Shown here piece after piece: positions 33,349 through 42,777 of a stretch of 64,000 bases of DNA. Position 1 is the first letter of the stretch. Each line of letters opens with the position of its first letter. The stretch comes from Clostridiales bacterium (GTDB taxonomy: Bacteria > Bacillota > Clostridia > Oscillospirales > Oscillospiraceae). The stretch is from the NCBI GenBank assembly GCA_902362775.1, contig CABIXV010000001.1, positions 152,840 through 216,839 of the forward strand, in the 5' to 3' direction. Position numbers and translations under genes: made by a program. The notes below the pieces were generated by a model, which was not told the DNA's origin, made no database searches, and was given only the letters and a program-made list of their open reading frames with translations.

Positions 33349-34854
33349 ATGGCAGAGACCAACAGCAGCAACATCGGCTTTGAAAAGCAGATTTGGGATG
33401 CAGCCTGCGTTCTGCGCGGCAACATAGACGCATCCGAGTATAAATCCGTGGTTTTGGGCCTGATTTTCTTGAAATACATTTCGGACCGCTTTGAGGCCAA
33501 GTATCAGGAACTCAAAGCGGAAGGCGAGGGTTTCGAGGAGGACAAGGACGAATATACCGCCGAAAACATTTTCTTCGTGCCGGAGAATGCCCGGTGGGGA
33601 GTGATTGCCTCCGCTGCCCACACACCGGAGATCGGCACGGTGATTGATGACGCCATGCGCAGCATTGAGAAAGAGAACAAGCGGCTGAAGGACATTCTGC
33701 CCAAAAACTTTGCCCGGCCGGAGCTGGACAAGCGCCGGCTGGGCGAGGTAGTGGATCTGTTCACCAATATTCAGATGGTGGAGCACGGCGACAGCAAGGA
33801 CATCCTGGGACGCACCTACGAATACTGCCTTGCCAAATTCGCAGAGCAGGAGGGCAAACTGGCGGGAGAATTTTACACGCCCTCCTGTGTGGTCCGCACA
33901 CTGGTAGAGGTGCTACAGCCTTTCAATGGCCGCGTTTATGACCCCTGTTGCGGCAGCGGCGGCATGTTCGTCCAGTCAGCGAAGTTCGTAGAGAACCACG
34001 GCGGCAATGTAGACAAGAGCATCTCTGTTTACGGGCAGGACTCCAACCCCACCACCTGGAAGATGGCCCAGATGAATCTGGCCATTCGCGGAATTTCTGC
34101 CGATCTCGGTAAATTCAATGCCGATACCTTCTTCAACGACTGCCACCCCCAGCTCAAGGCCGACTATATCATGGCCAATCCACCCTTCAATCTCTCCGGC
34201 TGGGGGCAGGAGAAGCTGCTGGACGATGTGCGCTGGAAGTACGGCACGCCCCCCGCCGGCAATGCCAACTTCGCATGGCTCCAGCACATGATCTGGCACT
34301 TGGCCCCGGGTGGGCGCATCGGCATGGTGCTGGCCAACGGCTCCCTGTCCTCCCAGTCCGGCGGCGAGGGGGAGATCCGCAAAAACATCATCGAGGACGA
34401 TCTGGTGGATTGTATTGTCGCCATGCCGTCTCAACTGTTCTACACCACCCAGATCCCGGTCTCCCTCTGGTTCCTGGCGCGGAACAAGAAGCAGAAGGGC
34501 AAGACGCTCTTTATCGACGCCCGGAAAATGGGGACTATGGTGACCCGCAAGCTGCGGGAGTTGACCGACGAGGACATTCAGAAGATCGCCGCCACCTACA
34601 ACGCCTTTGTGGACGGCACCCTGGAGGATGTCAAGGGCTTCTGCGCGGTGGCCACCACCCAGGACATCGCCAAGCAGGACTATATCCTCACGCCAGGGCG
34701 CTATGTGGGCATTGAGGAGCAGGAGGACGACGGCGAGCCCTTTGAGGAAAAGATGGGGAGGCTGACTTCCGAACTGTCCGAGCTTTTTGCGAAGTCCCAT
34801 GAACTGGAGGAAAATGTGCGACAGCAACTATGTAAAATTGGTTACAAAATTTGA
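33349..34854 (+). CDS. hsdM: type I restriction-modification methyltransferase HsdM
   Basis: A 501-residue N6-adenine methyltransferase that protects the host and, with HsdS and HsdR, forms the restriction complex. The helical N-terminal domain ends near residue 170 (GEFYTPSCVVRTLVEV). The SAM motif is DPCCGSGGMF near 200 and the catalytic motif is NPPF near 277 (YIMANPPFNLSGW). GGGAGGAGCTCAC lies ahead of the ATG. High GC, unlike the next three genes. The stop touches the start region of the PIN-domain gene. Confidence 0.97.
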   Translation: MAETNSSNIGFEKQIWDAACVLRGNIDASEYKSVVLGLIFLKYISDRFEAKYQELKAEGEGFEEDKDEYTAENIFFVPENARWGVIASAAHTPEIGTVIDDAMRSIEKENKRLKDILPKNFARPELDKRRLGEVVDLFTNIQMVEHGDSKDILGRTYEYCLAKFAEQEGKLAGEFYTPSCVVRTLVEVLQPFNGRVYDPCCGSGGMFVQSAKFVENHGGNVDKSISVYGQDSNPTTWKMAQMNLAIRGISADLGKFNADTFFNDCHPQLKADYIMANPPFNLSGWGQEKLLDDVRWKYGTPPAGNANFAWLQHMIWHLAPGGRIGMVLANGSLSSQSGGEGEIRKNIIEDDLVDCIVAMPSQLFYTTQIPVSLWFLARNKKQKGKTLFIDARKMGTMVTRKLRELTDEDIQKIAATYNAFVDGTLEDVKGFCAVATTQDIAKQDYILTPGRYVGIEEQEDDGEPFEEKMGRLTSELSELFAKSHELEENVRQQLCKIGYKI

Positions 34855-34868
34855 TGGGAGTCCAAACA

Positions 34869-35816
34869 ATGAGTAGGGAAATATCCATCTTCTTGGACAC
34901 AAATGTCATTCAAAGTTTCTTTGACGGGAAAAATGGGGCGAGTGTTTTCTTGGACAGCCTCGGAATTCGCCCAGACTTCCATGACCTCGCAAAATTTATT
35001 GACGAGAACGATTTGTCAAACAAAGTGGAAATATGTATTCCAGAAATAGTTGTTTTGGAAATGAAGCAACATATGAAAGACGGTTTCCTCAAACAAAGGC
35101 AGAAATTGCAGGATCATTTGAAGGAGCACAAAAAAGTCTTTGGCAATATAATAGACCTTGGCGCTATAGAGATAAAATATGATTCAGAACAATACTCAGA
35201 TCATGTTGTTTCTCTTTTCGATGACTTTTTTAACACGCCTAAGAACTTCGCAAAACAGATACCATATCCTCGTCAAGAGCCGATAATAGATACGCTAATT
35301 AGTAAAGCAATAGCTGGAGAGCGCCCGTTCTTTACCGGAAAAATTGGGACAAAGAATCACTCAGATGCCGGGTTTAAGGACTCCGTTATTGCAGAAACCA
35401 TTTTTGAATACCACAGAACCTGTGGCCGACTTTGTATTTTGGTTACACACGATAGCGACTTTAGTAGAGAATTTGAGAACAAAATAACAGATAGCAGTGA
35501 GTTTGTGCTGTTTTCATCAGTTGATGCCACCATTGATGCATTGGCGGATTATTATGAAATTAGTCCTCAGGCACATTTGGTGAGAGAGTTTACAGTAAAT
35601 ACATATTGGCACGAGTACCTTTTGAATGAGGCCGGAGTGAAGTTAGATGGCTCAGTAACAGACTATCAAGTTGAGAATGTATCTCTGGTTGAAGACAATG
35701 TATTTCTTATTAAAATGAGTTTTCTTGTCAATGAGGCCAAATATCTCTTTTTTATCAAGTTTGACAGTATCGCGAATGATATTGTGGAACTCAATTATCG
35801 AATTGAGAACGATTAG
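34869..35816 (+). CDS. PIN-domain (DUF4935-like) nuclease inside the hsd operon
   Basis: A 315-residue protein. The N-terminal PIN fold shows the acidic sites: SIFLDTNVIQSFF (Asp10), IPEIVVLEMKQHM (Glu), GFKDSVIAETIFEY (Asp) and LVTHDSDFSREF (Asp). PIN proteins are metal-dependent RNases, often acting on tRNA or mRNA in toxin systems. About 120 C-terminal residues are of unknown type. The start is the ATG at 34869 with GGGAG 8 bp upstream; ATG at 34854 is possible. It is AT-rich compared with hsdM and hsdR. No antitoxin gene is adjacent; restriction subunits may hold it in check, by analogy with PrrC. Confidence 0.75.
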   Translation: MSREISIFLDTNVIQSFFDGKNGASVFLDSLGIRPDFHDLAKFIDENDLSNKVEICIPEIVVLEMKQHMKDGFLKQRQKLQDHLKEHKKVFGNIIDLGAIEIKYDSEQYSDHVVSLFDDFFNTPKNFAKQIPYPRQEPIIDTLISKAIAGERPFFTGKIGTKNHSDAGFKDSVIAETIFEYHRTCGRLCILVTHDSDFSREFENKITDSSEFVLFSSVDATIDALADYYEISPQAHLVREFTVNTYWHEYLLNEAGVKLDGSVTDYQVENVSLVEDNVFLIKMSFLVNEAKYLFFIKFDSIANDIVELNYRIEND

Positions 35817-35828
35817 GAGTTGGGACAA

Positions 35829-36986
35829 ATGATAGAGTGGAAACGAGTAAAACTGTCCGAACTTGGAGAAATAGTCGGCGGGGCAACTCCGTCTACCAGT
35901 CACGAAGCGTATTATAATGGGCATATTCCGTGGCTTACACCAAAGGATTTGGCCGGATATACAAGCCGCTACATCAAGTCCGGAGAAAGGAATATTACAA
36001 AGGAAGGATTGGATAGCTGTTCTGCAAAGATGATGCCTAAAAATACCGTCCTCTTTTCTTCAAGAGCTCCGATTGGCTATATTGCGATTGCAGAAAATGA
36101 CATCTGTACCAATCAAGGATTCAAAAGCATTGTCCCGAATGAAAATATCGACCCGTTGTTTCTCTACTATCTTTTGAAATTTAATAGAGATCGTATCGAG
36201 GCCATGGGGAGCGGTACGACCTTTAAAGAAGTTTCAAGAAAAACAATGGGCAACGTCACAGTTAATATTCCTGTTGAGAAAGCCATTCAGAGAAAGATTG
36301 CGGCCATTCTTGATGGTTTGGACAGCAAAATCGAACTGAACAACAAGATAAACGATAATTTACAGCAGCAAGCACAAGCCATTTACGCTGCCATGTTTAT
36401 TGATAATCCAGAACTTGAAACAACCTCTGGTACGCTCAGTGACATTGCTACAATCACTATGGGGCAGTCTCCAAGTGGAAGCAGTTACAACGAGAATGGT
36501 ATCGGAGAGGTTTTCTATCAAGGTCGGGCAGAATTTGACTTCCGCTTTCCGACAAGAAGGCTCTTTACGACCGAACCAAAACGCATCGCTGAAGCTGGTG
36601 ATGTACTTCTTAGTGTTCGTGCTCCTGTTAGCGATCTAAATGTGGCATATGAACGCTGTTGCATCGGGCGTGGATTAGGAGCATTGCATAGCAAGGACGG
36701 CAATAACTCCTTTTTGCTGTATACTATGTTCGCACTAAAGCCTCAGCTCGATGTGTTTAATGGTGAAGGTACTGTTTTTGGATCTATAAATAGAGCTGCC
36801 CTTAACGCTATGCCGGTTGAAATCCCTTCTACTGATGAAATCGCTCGTTTTGAGGCGATTGTGCACCCTATGGATGCACTTATCCGTGTCAACTATGAGG
36901 AAATATGCCGTCTGCAAACTATGAGAGATAGCTTGTTACCGCGATTGATGAGTGGCGAGATTGATGTCTCCGCCATCCAGCTCTAA
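35829..36986 (+). CDS. hsdS: type I restriction specificity subunit HsdS
   Basis: A 385-residue DNA recognition subunit with two target recognition domains. TRD1 runs from WKRVKLSELGEIVGGATPST and is followed by a conserved helix near AIQRKIAAILDGLDSKIELN. TRD2 begins near SDIATITMGQSPSGSSYN and ends with a second helical repeat (IDALIRVNYEEICRLQTMRD). The composition is AT-rich, usual for exchanged specificity genes. Start is ATG at 35829 behind GGAG. The recognised sequence cannot be predicted. Confidence 0.94.
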   Translation: MIEWKRVKLSELGEIVGGATPSTSHEAYYNGHIPWLTPKDLAGYTSRYIKSGERNITKEGLDSCSAKMMPKNTVLFSSRAPIGYIAIAENDICTNQGFKSIVPNENIDPLFLYYLLKFNRDRIEAMGSGTTFKEVSRKTMGNVTVNIPVEKAIQRKIAAILDGLDSKIELNNKINDNLQQQAQAIYAAMFIDNPELETTSGTLSDIATITMGQSPSGSSYNENGIGEVFYQGRAEFDFRFPTRRLFTTEPKRIAEAGDVLLSVRAPVSDLNVAYERCCIGRGLGALHSKDGNNSFLLYTMFALKPQLDVFNGEGTVFGSINRAALNAMPVEIPSTDEIARFEAIVHPMDALIRVNYEEICRLQTMRDSLLPRLMSGEIDVSAIQL

Positions 36987-37032
36987 GCCGCTAAATTATC
37001 GTTTATACTTTTATTCGTAATCACATATTAGG

Positions 37033-37719
37033 ATGTGTTGGTATTTGAAGAAATTTATCAAGGGAAGATGGTTTCCGTTAAGTGTTGCTGTCATAATCGC
37101 TTTGATTGTTATTATTGGGATGGTCTTATTTGGCTGGCGCATCACTTATGCGCCGGAATTGGAGAATAGTTGGGAAGCGACTTCTGCGGTTGCATCTATA
37201 ATTGGAGCCGTTGGAACTGTTGCTGCAGTGTGGTTTGCTGTTTTGTCAACCGAAAAGCAAATTAGAGTGTCTCAACAACAGCAAAAACAAAATACCGGAT
37301 TGAATTTATATGGCGAACGGAAAAATGCGCTTCGATTATTTGCAGAAAGAAAATACGATGAAATGTACTGGGATGCAGTAATCCTATTTAGTCCAGAGAC
37401 TACAGATAAAATACTTTCAATCGGCTTGAAAGCAAATGCGTGTAGAGAGTATCATGATTTACTTCAACTGTATGAATCGGAAATGGAGATTTCTGTTCCA
37501 GAATTATATCAAGAATTTATTCAAGCAGATGATGATGCAAAATTGAATATAAGTAATCGTTTTAGTCCAATTACATATATTCCATGGGCGGACGAGAAAC
37601 GGTTGTTAAATTATCGTCAGTTAATTGACAAGGAAAAGTCCCTGACAACAGAAATCAGGGTGCTCCATCAGAACATATTCCAGTCAATGCAGAATGAAAT
37701 TAAAATAAGCCTCCAATAG
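37033..37719 (+). CDS. two-helix membrane protein in the hsd operon, unknown
   Basis: A 228-residue protein with two N-terminal transmembrane helices: FPLSVAVIIALIVIIGMVLF (about 14-33) and AVASIIGAVGTVAAVWFAVL (about 52-71). A coiled-coil-like Gln-rich segment (STEKQIRVSQQQQKQN) and a helical cytosolic domain of about 150 residues follow. I do not recognise the family. It is AT-rich like hsdS and the PIN gene and lies between hsdS and hsdR on the same strand, so it belongs to the cassette. A membrane effector role is possible but only inferred. Confidence 0.55.
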   Translation: MCWYLKKFIKGRWFPLSVAVIIALIVIIGMVLFGWRITYAPELENSWEATSAVASIIGAVGTVAAVWFAVLSTEKQIRVSQQQQKQNTGLNLYGERKNALRLFAERKYDEMYWDAVILFSPETTDKILSIGLKANACREYHDLLQLYESEMEISVPELYQEFIQADDDAKLNISNRFSPITYIPWADEKRLLNYRQLIDKEKSLTTEIRVLHQNIFQSMQNEIKISLQ

Positions 37720-37750
37720 TAATTAATAGTTAATAATGAGGTGACACGCC

Positions 37751-40700
37751 ATGCCCTTCACTGAATCGAACTACGAAAACGCAGTTCTCAAGTTGTTCAC
37801 CGATGCGTTGGGTTACTCCTACGCTTACGGCCCGGACATTGACCGGGACTATCACGACCCGCTCTATGAGGATCTGCTGCTCCCCGCCTTGCAGCGCATC
37901 AATCCGGGGTTCCCCATGGAGGCGCTGAACGAGGCTATCTACAAGCTCAAGAACTTCGAGACCGGCACCCTGCTCCAGAAAAATATGACCTTCACGGACT
38001 ATATGCAGACCGGCGTACCTGTCAAATACTTTGTGGACGGCGAGGAACGCTCCGCCCTGGTCTATCTCATCGACTTCCGAAACCCCGCCAACAACGATTT
38101 TACCGTTGTCAACCAGTGGACCATTGTGGAGAACTCGGAAAAGCGTCCGGATGTGATCTTGTTTGTCAACGGCCTGCCCTTGGTGGTAGTGGAGCTGAAG
38201 TCCCCCTCCCGGGAGGAGACCGATGCCTCGGCCGCCTACCGACAGATGCGCAACTACATGTACGAGATCCCGTCCCTGTTTATCTACAATCAGGTCTGCG
38301 TCATGAGCGACCTGACCACCTCCAAGGCGGGCACCATCACCTCCGGCGAGGATCGCTTCATGGAGTGGAAGACCAAGGACGGCAGCTATGAAAACACCCA
38401 GTACGCCCAGTTCGACACCTTCTTTGAGGGGATGTTTGAAAAGGAGCGCTTTCTGGATATTCTGAAAAACTTCATCTGCTTCAATGTGGACGGGCAGAAC
38501 ACCTTCAAGGTGCTGGCGGCGTACCACCAGTATTTCGCGGTGAAAAAGGCCATCGAATCCACCAGACACGCCACTGTGACGGACGGCAAGGGCGGCGTGT
38601 TCTGGCACACCCAGGGCAGCGGCAAGTCCCTGTCCATGGTCTTTTATGCCCACTACTTACAGGAGGCGCTGGAGAGCCCCACCATCGTGGTCATCACTGA
38701 CCGCAACGACTTGGACAACCAGCTCTACGGCCAGTTCTCCCGGTGCAAGGACTTCCTGCGCCAGACGCCCCAACAGGCCGAGAGCCGGCAAAATCTGAAA
38801 GAGCTGCTGGCGGGCCGACAGGCCAACGGCATCATCTTCACCACCATGCAGAAATTTGAGGAGACCGGCGAGCCCCTGTCTGAGCGGCGGAATATCGTGG
38901 TCATGGCGGACGAGGCTCATCGGGGGCAGTATGGCCTGACTGAAAAGGTGGTCACAAAGCAGAACGACAAAGGTGAGCTGGAGGTCCATACCTCCATCGG
39001 CACTGCCCGCATCATCCGGGACAGCCTGCCCAACGCTACATATATCGGTTTTACCGGTACCCCCATTTCCTCCAAGGACCGCAGCACACGGGAAGTGTTC
39101 GGCGACTACATCGACATCTACGATATGACCCAGGCCGTAGAGGACGGAGCCACCCGCCCGGTCTACTATGAGAGCCGGGTCATCCACCTGAAGCTGGATG
39201 AGAATACCCTGCGCCTGATCGACCAGGAATACGACCTGATGGCCGAGAATGCGGACCCCTATGTCATCGAGAAAAGCAAAAAGGAACTGGGGCAGATGGA
39301 GGCCATTCTGGGTGCGGACGAAACCATCGATTCCCTGGTCTGCGACATCCTGGATCACTATGAGAATTACCGGGCGGATCTGCTGACCGGCAAGGCGATG
39401 ATCGTGGCCTACTCCCGCCCCATCGCCATGAAGATATACCGGCGGATTCTGGATCTGCGCCCCGCCTGGACGGAAAAGGTCGCGGTGGTGATGACCCAGG
39501 GAAACAACGACCCGGAGGAATGGCGTCAGATCATCGGCAACAAGGCCCACAAGGATGACCTGGCCCGGAAATTCAAGGACAACGATTCCCCCTTGAAAAT
39601 TGCCATCGTGGTGGATATGTGGCTGACCGGCTTTGATGTGCCGTCCCTGGCCACCATGTATGTGTACAAGCCCATGTCCGGACACAATCTGATGCAGGCC
39701 ATCGCACGGGTGAACCGGGTGTTTCGGGATAAAGAAGGCGGGCTGGTGGTGGACTATGTGGGGATCGCCTCTGCCTTGAAAAAGGCTATGAACGACTACA
39801 CGGTCCGTGACAAGAAAAACTATGGCGATCCCGACGTGGGAAAGGCTACCTATCCCAAGTTCCTGGAAAAGCTGGAGGTTTGCCGTGATCTGTTCCACGG
39901 CTTTGACTATGCCGGCTTTCTCACTGGGGATGACTTGGAGAAAGCACGGATGATCAGCGGCGGCGTCAACTTCCTGCTGGGAAAGTCAGTGGCTGAGCAT
40001 GAGTTGCCCGATGCCGAAAAAACGCAGACCGTCTATATCAAAGAGGCGCTTCTTCTCAAGCAGGCCCTTTCCCTGTGCGGCAGCATGGTGGACGCGCAGA
40101 CCCGTTTCGAAGCGGCCTATTTTGAGGCGGTGCGGACGATGCTCATTCGCCTGACAACCGACGGCGCTGGGAAGAAGTTCACCTTGCCGGAGGTCAACGA
40201 GCGGATCAATGAATTGCTGAAACACAGCATCAAGAGCGAGGGTGTTATCAATCTGTTTTCCACCGTTGGTGCAGAATTTTCTCTGTTCGACCCGAAGTTC
40301 CTCGAAGAAGTCGCCAACATGAAGGAGAAGAATCTGGCGGTCGAGTTGCTGAAAAAATTGATTGCAGAGCAGGTGTCCATTTATCGGCGCACCAATTTGG
40401 TAAAATCGGAAAAGTTTTCTGAGATTATCCAGAGCGCCATGAATCGGTATCTCAACGGGATGCTCACCAATGAGGAGGTTATTCAAGAGCTTCTGAAGCT
40501 GGCAAAAGAAATTGCCGATGCCAATGCGGAGGGGGAAAGTCTGGGCCTGACTGCCGAGGAACTTGCGTTCTATGATGCCCTGACAAAGCCGCAGGCCATC
40601 AAGGACTTTTATGAGCATGATGAGTTGATTGCCATCACCAAAGAGCTGACCGATCTGCTGCGCAAGAACCGGACGATTGATTGGCAGAAGAAAGAAAGCG

Positions 40701-40831
40701 CCAGAGCGGGTATGCGGAGATTGGTCAAACGTCTGCTCAAAAAGCACAAGTATCCGCCGGAGGGGATGGAGGATGCGGTGCAGACCGTAATGAGCCAGTG
40801 CGAGATGTGGACAGATCAGACAGCGCTTTGA
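37751..40831 (+). CDS. hsdR: type I restriction endonuclease subunit HsdR
   Basis: A 1026-residue motor nuclease that translocates DNA and cuts away from the unmethylated site. The PD-ExK nuclease is N-terminal (KRPDVILFVNGLPLVVVELK, near 132-155). The motor shows GSGKS near 287 (HTQGSGKSLSMVFYAHYL), DEAH near 386 (MADEAHRGQYG) and IGFTGTPISSKDR. Late motifs AIARVNRVFRDKEGGLVVDY follow. It is GC-rich like hsdM, so the two flank the AT-rich insert. Confidence 0.96.
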   Translation: MPFTESNYENAVLKLFTDALGYSYAYGPDIDRDYHDPLYEDLLLPALQRINPGFPMEALNEAIYKLKNFETGTLLQKNMTFTDYMQTGVPVKYFVDGEERSALVYLIDFRNPANNDFTVVNQWTIVENSEKRPDVILFVNGLPLVVVELKSPSREETDASAAYRQMRNYMYEIPSLFIYNQVCVMSDLTTSKAGTITSGEDRFMEWKTKDGSYENTQYAQFDTFFEGMFEKERFLDILKNFICFNVDGQNTFKVLAAYHQYFAVKKAIESTRHATVTDGKGGVFWHTQGSGKSLSMVFYAHYLQEALESPTIVVITDRNDLDNQLYGQFSRCKDFLRQTPQQAESRQNLKELLAGRQANGIIFTTMQKFEETGEPLSERRNIVVMADEAHRGQYGLTEKVVTKQNDKGELEVHTSIGTARIIRDSLPNATYIGFTGTPISSKDRSTREVFGDYIDIYDMTQAVEDGATRPVYYESRVIHLKLDENTLRLIDQEYDLMAENADPYVIEKSKKELGQMEAILGADETIDSLVCDILDHYENYRADLLTGKAMIVAYSRPIAMKIYRRILDLRPAWTEKVAVVMTQGNNDPEEWRQIIGNKAHKDDLARKFKDNDSPLKIAIVVDMWLTGFDVPSLATMYVYKPMSGHNLMQAIARVNRVFRDKEGGLVVDYVGIASALKKAMNDYTVRDKKNYGDPDVGKATYPKFLEKLEVCRDLFHGFDYAGFLTGDDLEKARMISGGVNFLLGKSVAEHELPDAEKTQTVYIKEALLLKQALSLCGSMVDAQTRFEAAYFEAVRTMLIRLTTDGAGKKFTLPEVNERINELLKHSIKSEGVINLFSTVGAEFSLFDPKFLEEVANMKEKNLAVELLKKLIAEQVSIYRRTNLVKSEKFSEIIQSAMNRYLNGMLTNEEVIQELLKLAKEIADANAEGESLGLTAEELAFYDALTKPQAIKDFYEHDELIAITKELTDLLRKNRTIDWQKKESARAGMRRLVKRLLKKHKYPPEGMEDAVQTVMSQCEMWTDQTAL

Positions 40832-40943
40832 TTTTTATTTCTATCCCGGAGCGCCAGACCCGCCAACGCACTTCAAAGTTTGCTGCACTGAAAACAAAGA
40901 AAATTCAATCAAATTCTAAACAGTCTAAAACGGAGGTGCGGCG

Positions 40944-41651
40944 ATGGCAGGCAGACGGATCTGCGCCGGGTACTACCGGCGGTACGATGGAAAAACAGTC
41001 TATGTGATCTCAACAGCAACAGATGCCGACACCGGCGAGGAGTCCGTCATCTGGACCGCCTATCCCTTTGCAGATGTTCCCGGATACTGCACCTCCAGCA
41101 AAAAGTCCTTCTGTTCCTTCGTGGAACTGAATGGAGAGCGGAAGGCCAAGTATAAGCGGCTGACGAACATGAAAATCTCGGAGGCCGCCATTGAGCGGCT
41201 GGAGGACGAGGGCTTCCGGGGGCCAGCGCGCAAACGGCATCGTCGGCAGCCGGACGAAGCATATGACTCCCGCGAGTACCAGCAGGCTGCAACCTATCAC
41301 GCCTACGTCAAGGATATCTGCGAGCACTATACCTTCGACCGAAGCAAATACCGCCTCTGCGTGGTGGAAAAGAGATATGCCGCCATCACACGGAGTGATT
41401 TCGCCAAGCTGAAAGAGGACCTGCGTTTTCTGGACAACGCACTGAAAACCGTCCTGTCGGAATACAAGGATTATTTTCAGGAGCGGTTCGTGGAGGGCCT
41501 GTCCATCCGCAAGTACGCCGAGGCTCATCAGCTCAACCGGGGCAGCGTGGATCATCTGCAAAAGAAATTCTTCTCTGCCCTGGCCCGTCTGCTGAAGGAA
41601 CGGGACGAGGCGGAGGGCAAGTGCCGCCTGCGGCAGCCGGTACAAAATTGA
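40944..41651 (+). CDS. element-encoded protein with C-terminal sigma-70 region 4-like HTH
   Basis: A 235-residue protein. The N-terminal 70 residues (CAGYYRRYDGKTVYVISTAT) resemble small beta-barrel DUF1653-like domains. The C-terminal half has LSIRKYAEAHQLNRGSVDHL then QKKFFSALARLLKERDEA, the pattern of sigma-70 region 4 or positive-control HTH proteins. GGAGGTGCGGCG precedes the ATG. It closes the leftmost transcription block, since a hairpin terminator follows. It may act as a regulator of the element; function not known. Confidence 0.6.
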   Translation: MAGRRICAGYYRRYDGKTVYVISTATDADTGEESVIWTAYPFADVPGYCTSSKKSFCSFVELNGERKAKYKRLTNMKISEAAIERLEDEGFRGPARKRHRRQPDEAYDSREYQQAATYHAYVKDICEHYTFDRSKYRLCVVEKRYAAITRSDFAKLKEDLRFLDNALKTVLSEYKDYFQERFVEGLSIRKYAEAHQLNRGSVDHLQKKFFSALARLLKERDEAEGKCRLRQPVQN

Positions 41652-41667
41652 ATTGATTCAAACTCCA

Positions 41668-41706
41668 AGCGGAGCGTCTGCTGACGAAGCAGGCGCTCCG
41701 CTTTTC
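41668..41706 (+). terminator. terminator after the sigma-like gene
   Basis: The outer stem AGCGGAGCG / CGCTCCGCT (41668-41676, 41694-41702) and inner stem CTGCT / AGCAG are followed by TTTTCTG. Confidence 0.88.
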
Positions 41707-41887
41707 TGTCAAGAGTATGTCAAAGGGATGCGATTTTCCCAATACATAATAGAGGGATAAATCAGACGGCAACCGAAAAATATGTCAACTCTATGTCAGC
41801 AAAGAAATGTCCTCGGAAAAGTAGTGAGGGGGAAATCAGGGGACGTAGAACACCAAACCCTCTACGCATTGCCTGAGCATTCAAGCG

Positions 41888-41974
41888 TGTCCGAAAAATT
41901 TTGTGAAAAAACCAGTTCGGTTTCAAGCCTTCGAGGTTGCGGTATAGAAGTAAGGGGGTGATGATCCATATGAA
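41888..41974 (+). repeat. promoter-leader unit, copy 1
   Basis: It aligns along its length with 42058-42144: an AAAATTTT-type AT block, then CGAGGTTGCGGTATAGAAGTA, a Shine-Dalgarno run (AGGGGGTG) and ATGAA. Both copies therefore contain a candidate -10 (GGTATA) and a translation start. Confidence 0.6.
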
Positions 41975-42035
41975 AAAGCTCTTATGCAAAGTGCTGATGG
42001 AACTCTGCCATTCGTCTGCGGTCCCATCGTCATGA
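41970..42035 (+). CDS. 21-residue small ORF after promoter-leader copy 1
   Basis: MKKLLCKVLMELCHSSAVPSS, or 24 residues if the ATG at 41961 is used. It has an AGGGGGTG ribosome binding site and a mildly hydrophobic start. It may be a leader peptide or a truncated gene of which only the start remains. No family is recognised. Confidence 0.35.
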   Translation: MKKLLCKVLMELCHSSAVPSS

Positions 42036-42057
42036 TGAGGCACTATCAGTCAAATTG

Positions 42058-42144
42058 GTCGCGCAAAATTTTTTGAAAATAGGAGTGCCGTTTTCGTACT
42101 CCGAGGTTGTGGTATATAAGTAGGAGGTGAATGTTTCAAATGAA
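42058..42144 (+). repeat. promoter-leader unit, copy 2
   Basis: The second copy has CGAGGTTGTGGTATATAAGTA then GGAGGTGA and drives the HTH gene that follows. The alignment of the two copies places the shared start at ATGAAG, 42140. Confidence 0.6.
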
Positions 42145-42349
42145 GGAGTCCATGTACAAACACTATGAAGACCTTCCGCTGTTCCTGAACGCGGCAACAG
42201 TGGCAAAAGTGCTGGGCGTATCACCGTCCAGCGGCTACGAGCTGATGCATGAACCAGGGTTCCCGGTCTTACGGGTGGGCAACCGCATGGTGGTGCCAAA
42301 AGAAAAGTTCATTCAGTGGGTGGAGAAACACACAGGAGGCGGCGCATGA
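42140..42349 (+). CDS. AlpA/excisionase-type helix-turn-helix protein
   Basis: A 69-residue protein with LFLNAATVAKVLGVSPSSGY then ELMHEPGFPVLRVGNRMVVP and KEKFIQWVEKHTGG, the standard excisionase/AlpA winged helix. An ATG at 42131 is also possible (3 bp from GGAGG-TGA); the alignment with the duplicated leader favours 42140. It overlaps the next gene (ATGA). It may direct excision with the downstream integrases or regulate mobilization. Confidence 0.82.
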   Translation: MKESMYKHYEDLPLFLNAATVAKVLGVSPSSGYELMHEPGFPVLRVGNRMVVPKEKFIQWVEKHTGGGA

Positions 42350-42777
42350 AGTATGGAAGCGGAAATTTTTTCTCTCTGCCCAACGAGATATTTCTCCTGG
42401 GCCTGAATGCCGGCGAGCTGGCGGTGTACAGTTTCCTGCGCCGGTGCGAGAACCGCAAAACCCATCAGTGCTGGCCCAGCGTCAAAACAATTGGACAAGC
42501 GGTTCGGATGAGTGAAAACACTGTCCGCAAGTACATCCATCAGTTAGAGGAGAGGGGGCTCATCGTCAGCGAACCCACTACGGTCACCACCAAGTCCAGC
42601 GGCCGGCGAAACGGTAATCTGCTGTTCACTCTCTCGCCCATAGGCGAGGTGATCGATGAGTACTATGGCCAGCAGATGGCGGTACTGGAACAGACATCTG
42701 CTCGGCAACGGGCGCAGCGGAAGGCGGAGAAGTCCGGCGTGGAGTTCGTTCCATCCGTGAGAGATCAGGGCGCATGA
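42346..42777 (+). CDS. winged-helix replication-initiator-like protein (HTH_36 type)
   Basis: A 143-residue protein. FSLPNEIFLLGLNAGELAVY and CWPSVKTIGQAVRMSENTVR then KYIHQLEERGLIV give the winged-helix domain seen in phage and plasmid replication initiators and in many clostridial mobile elements. The C-terminal tail is basic. It is translationally coupled to the AlpA-type gene by an ATGA overlap. It could regulate or replicate the excised element. Confidence 0.7.
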   Translation: MKYGSGNFFSLPNEIFLLGLNAGELAVYSFLRRCENRKTHQCWPSVKTIGQAVRMSENTVRKYIHQLEERGLIVSEPTTVTTKSSGRRNGNLLFTLSPIGEVIDEYYGQQMAVLEQTSARQRAQRKAEKSGVEFVPSVRDQGA

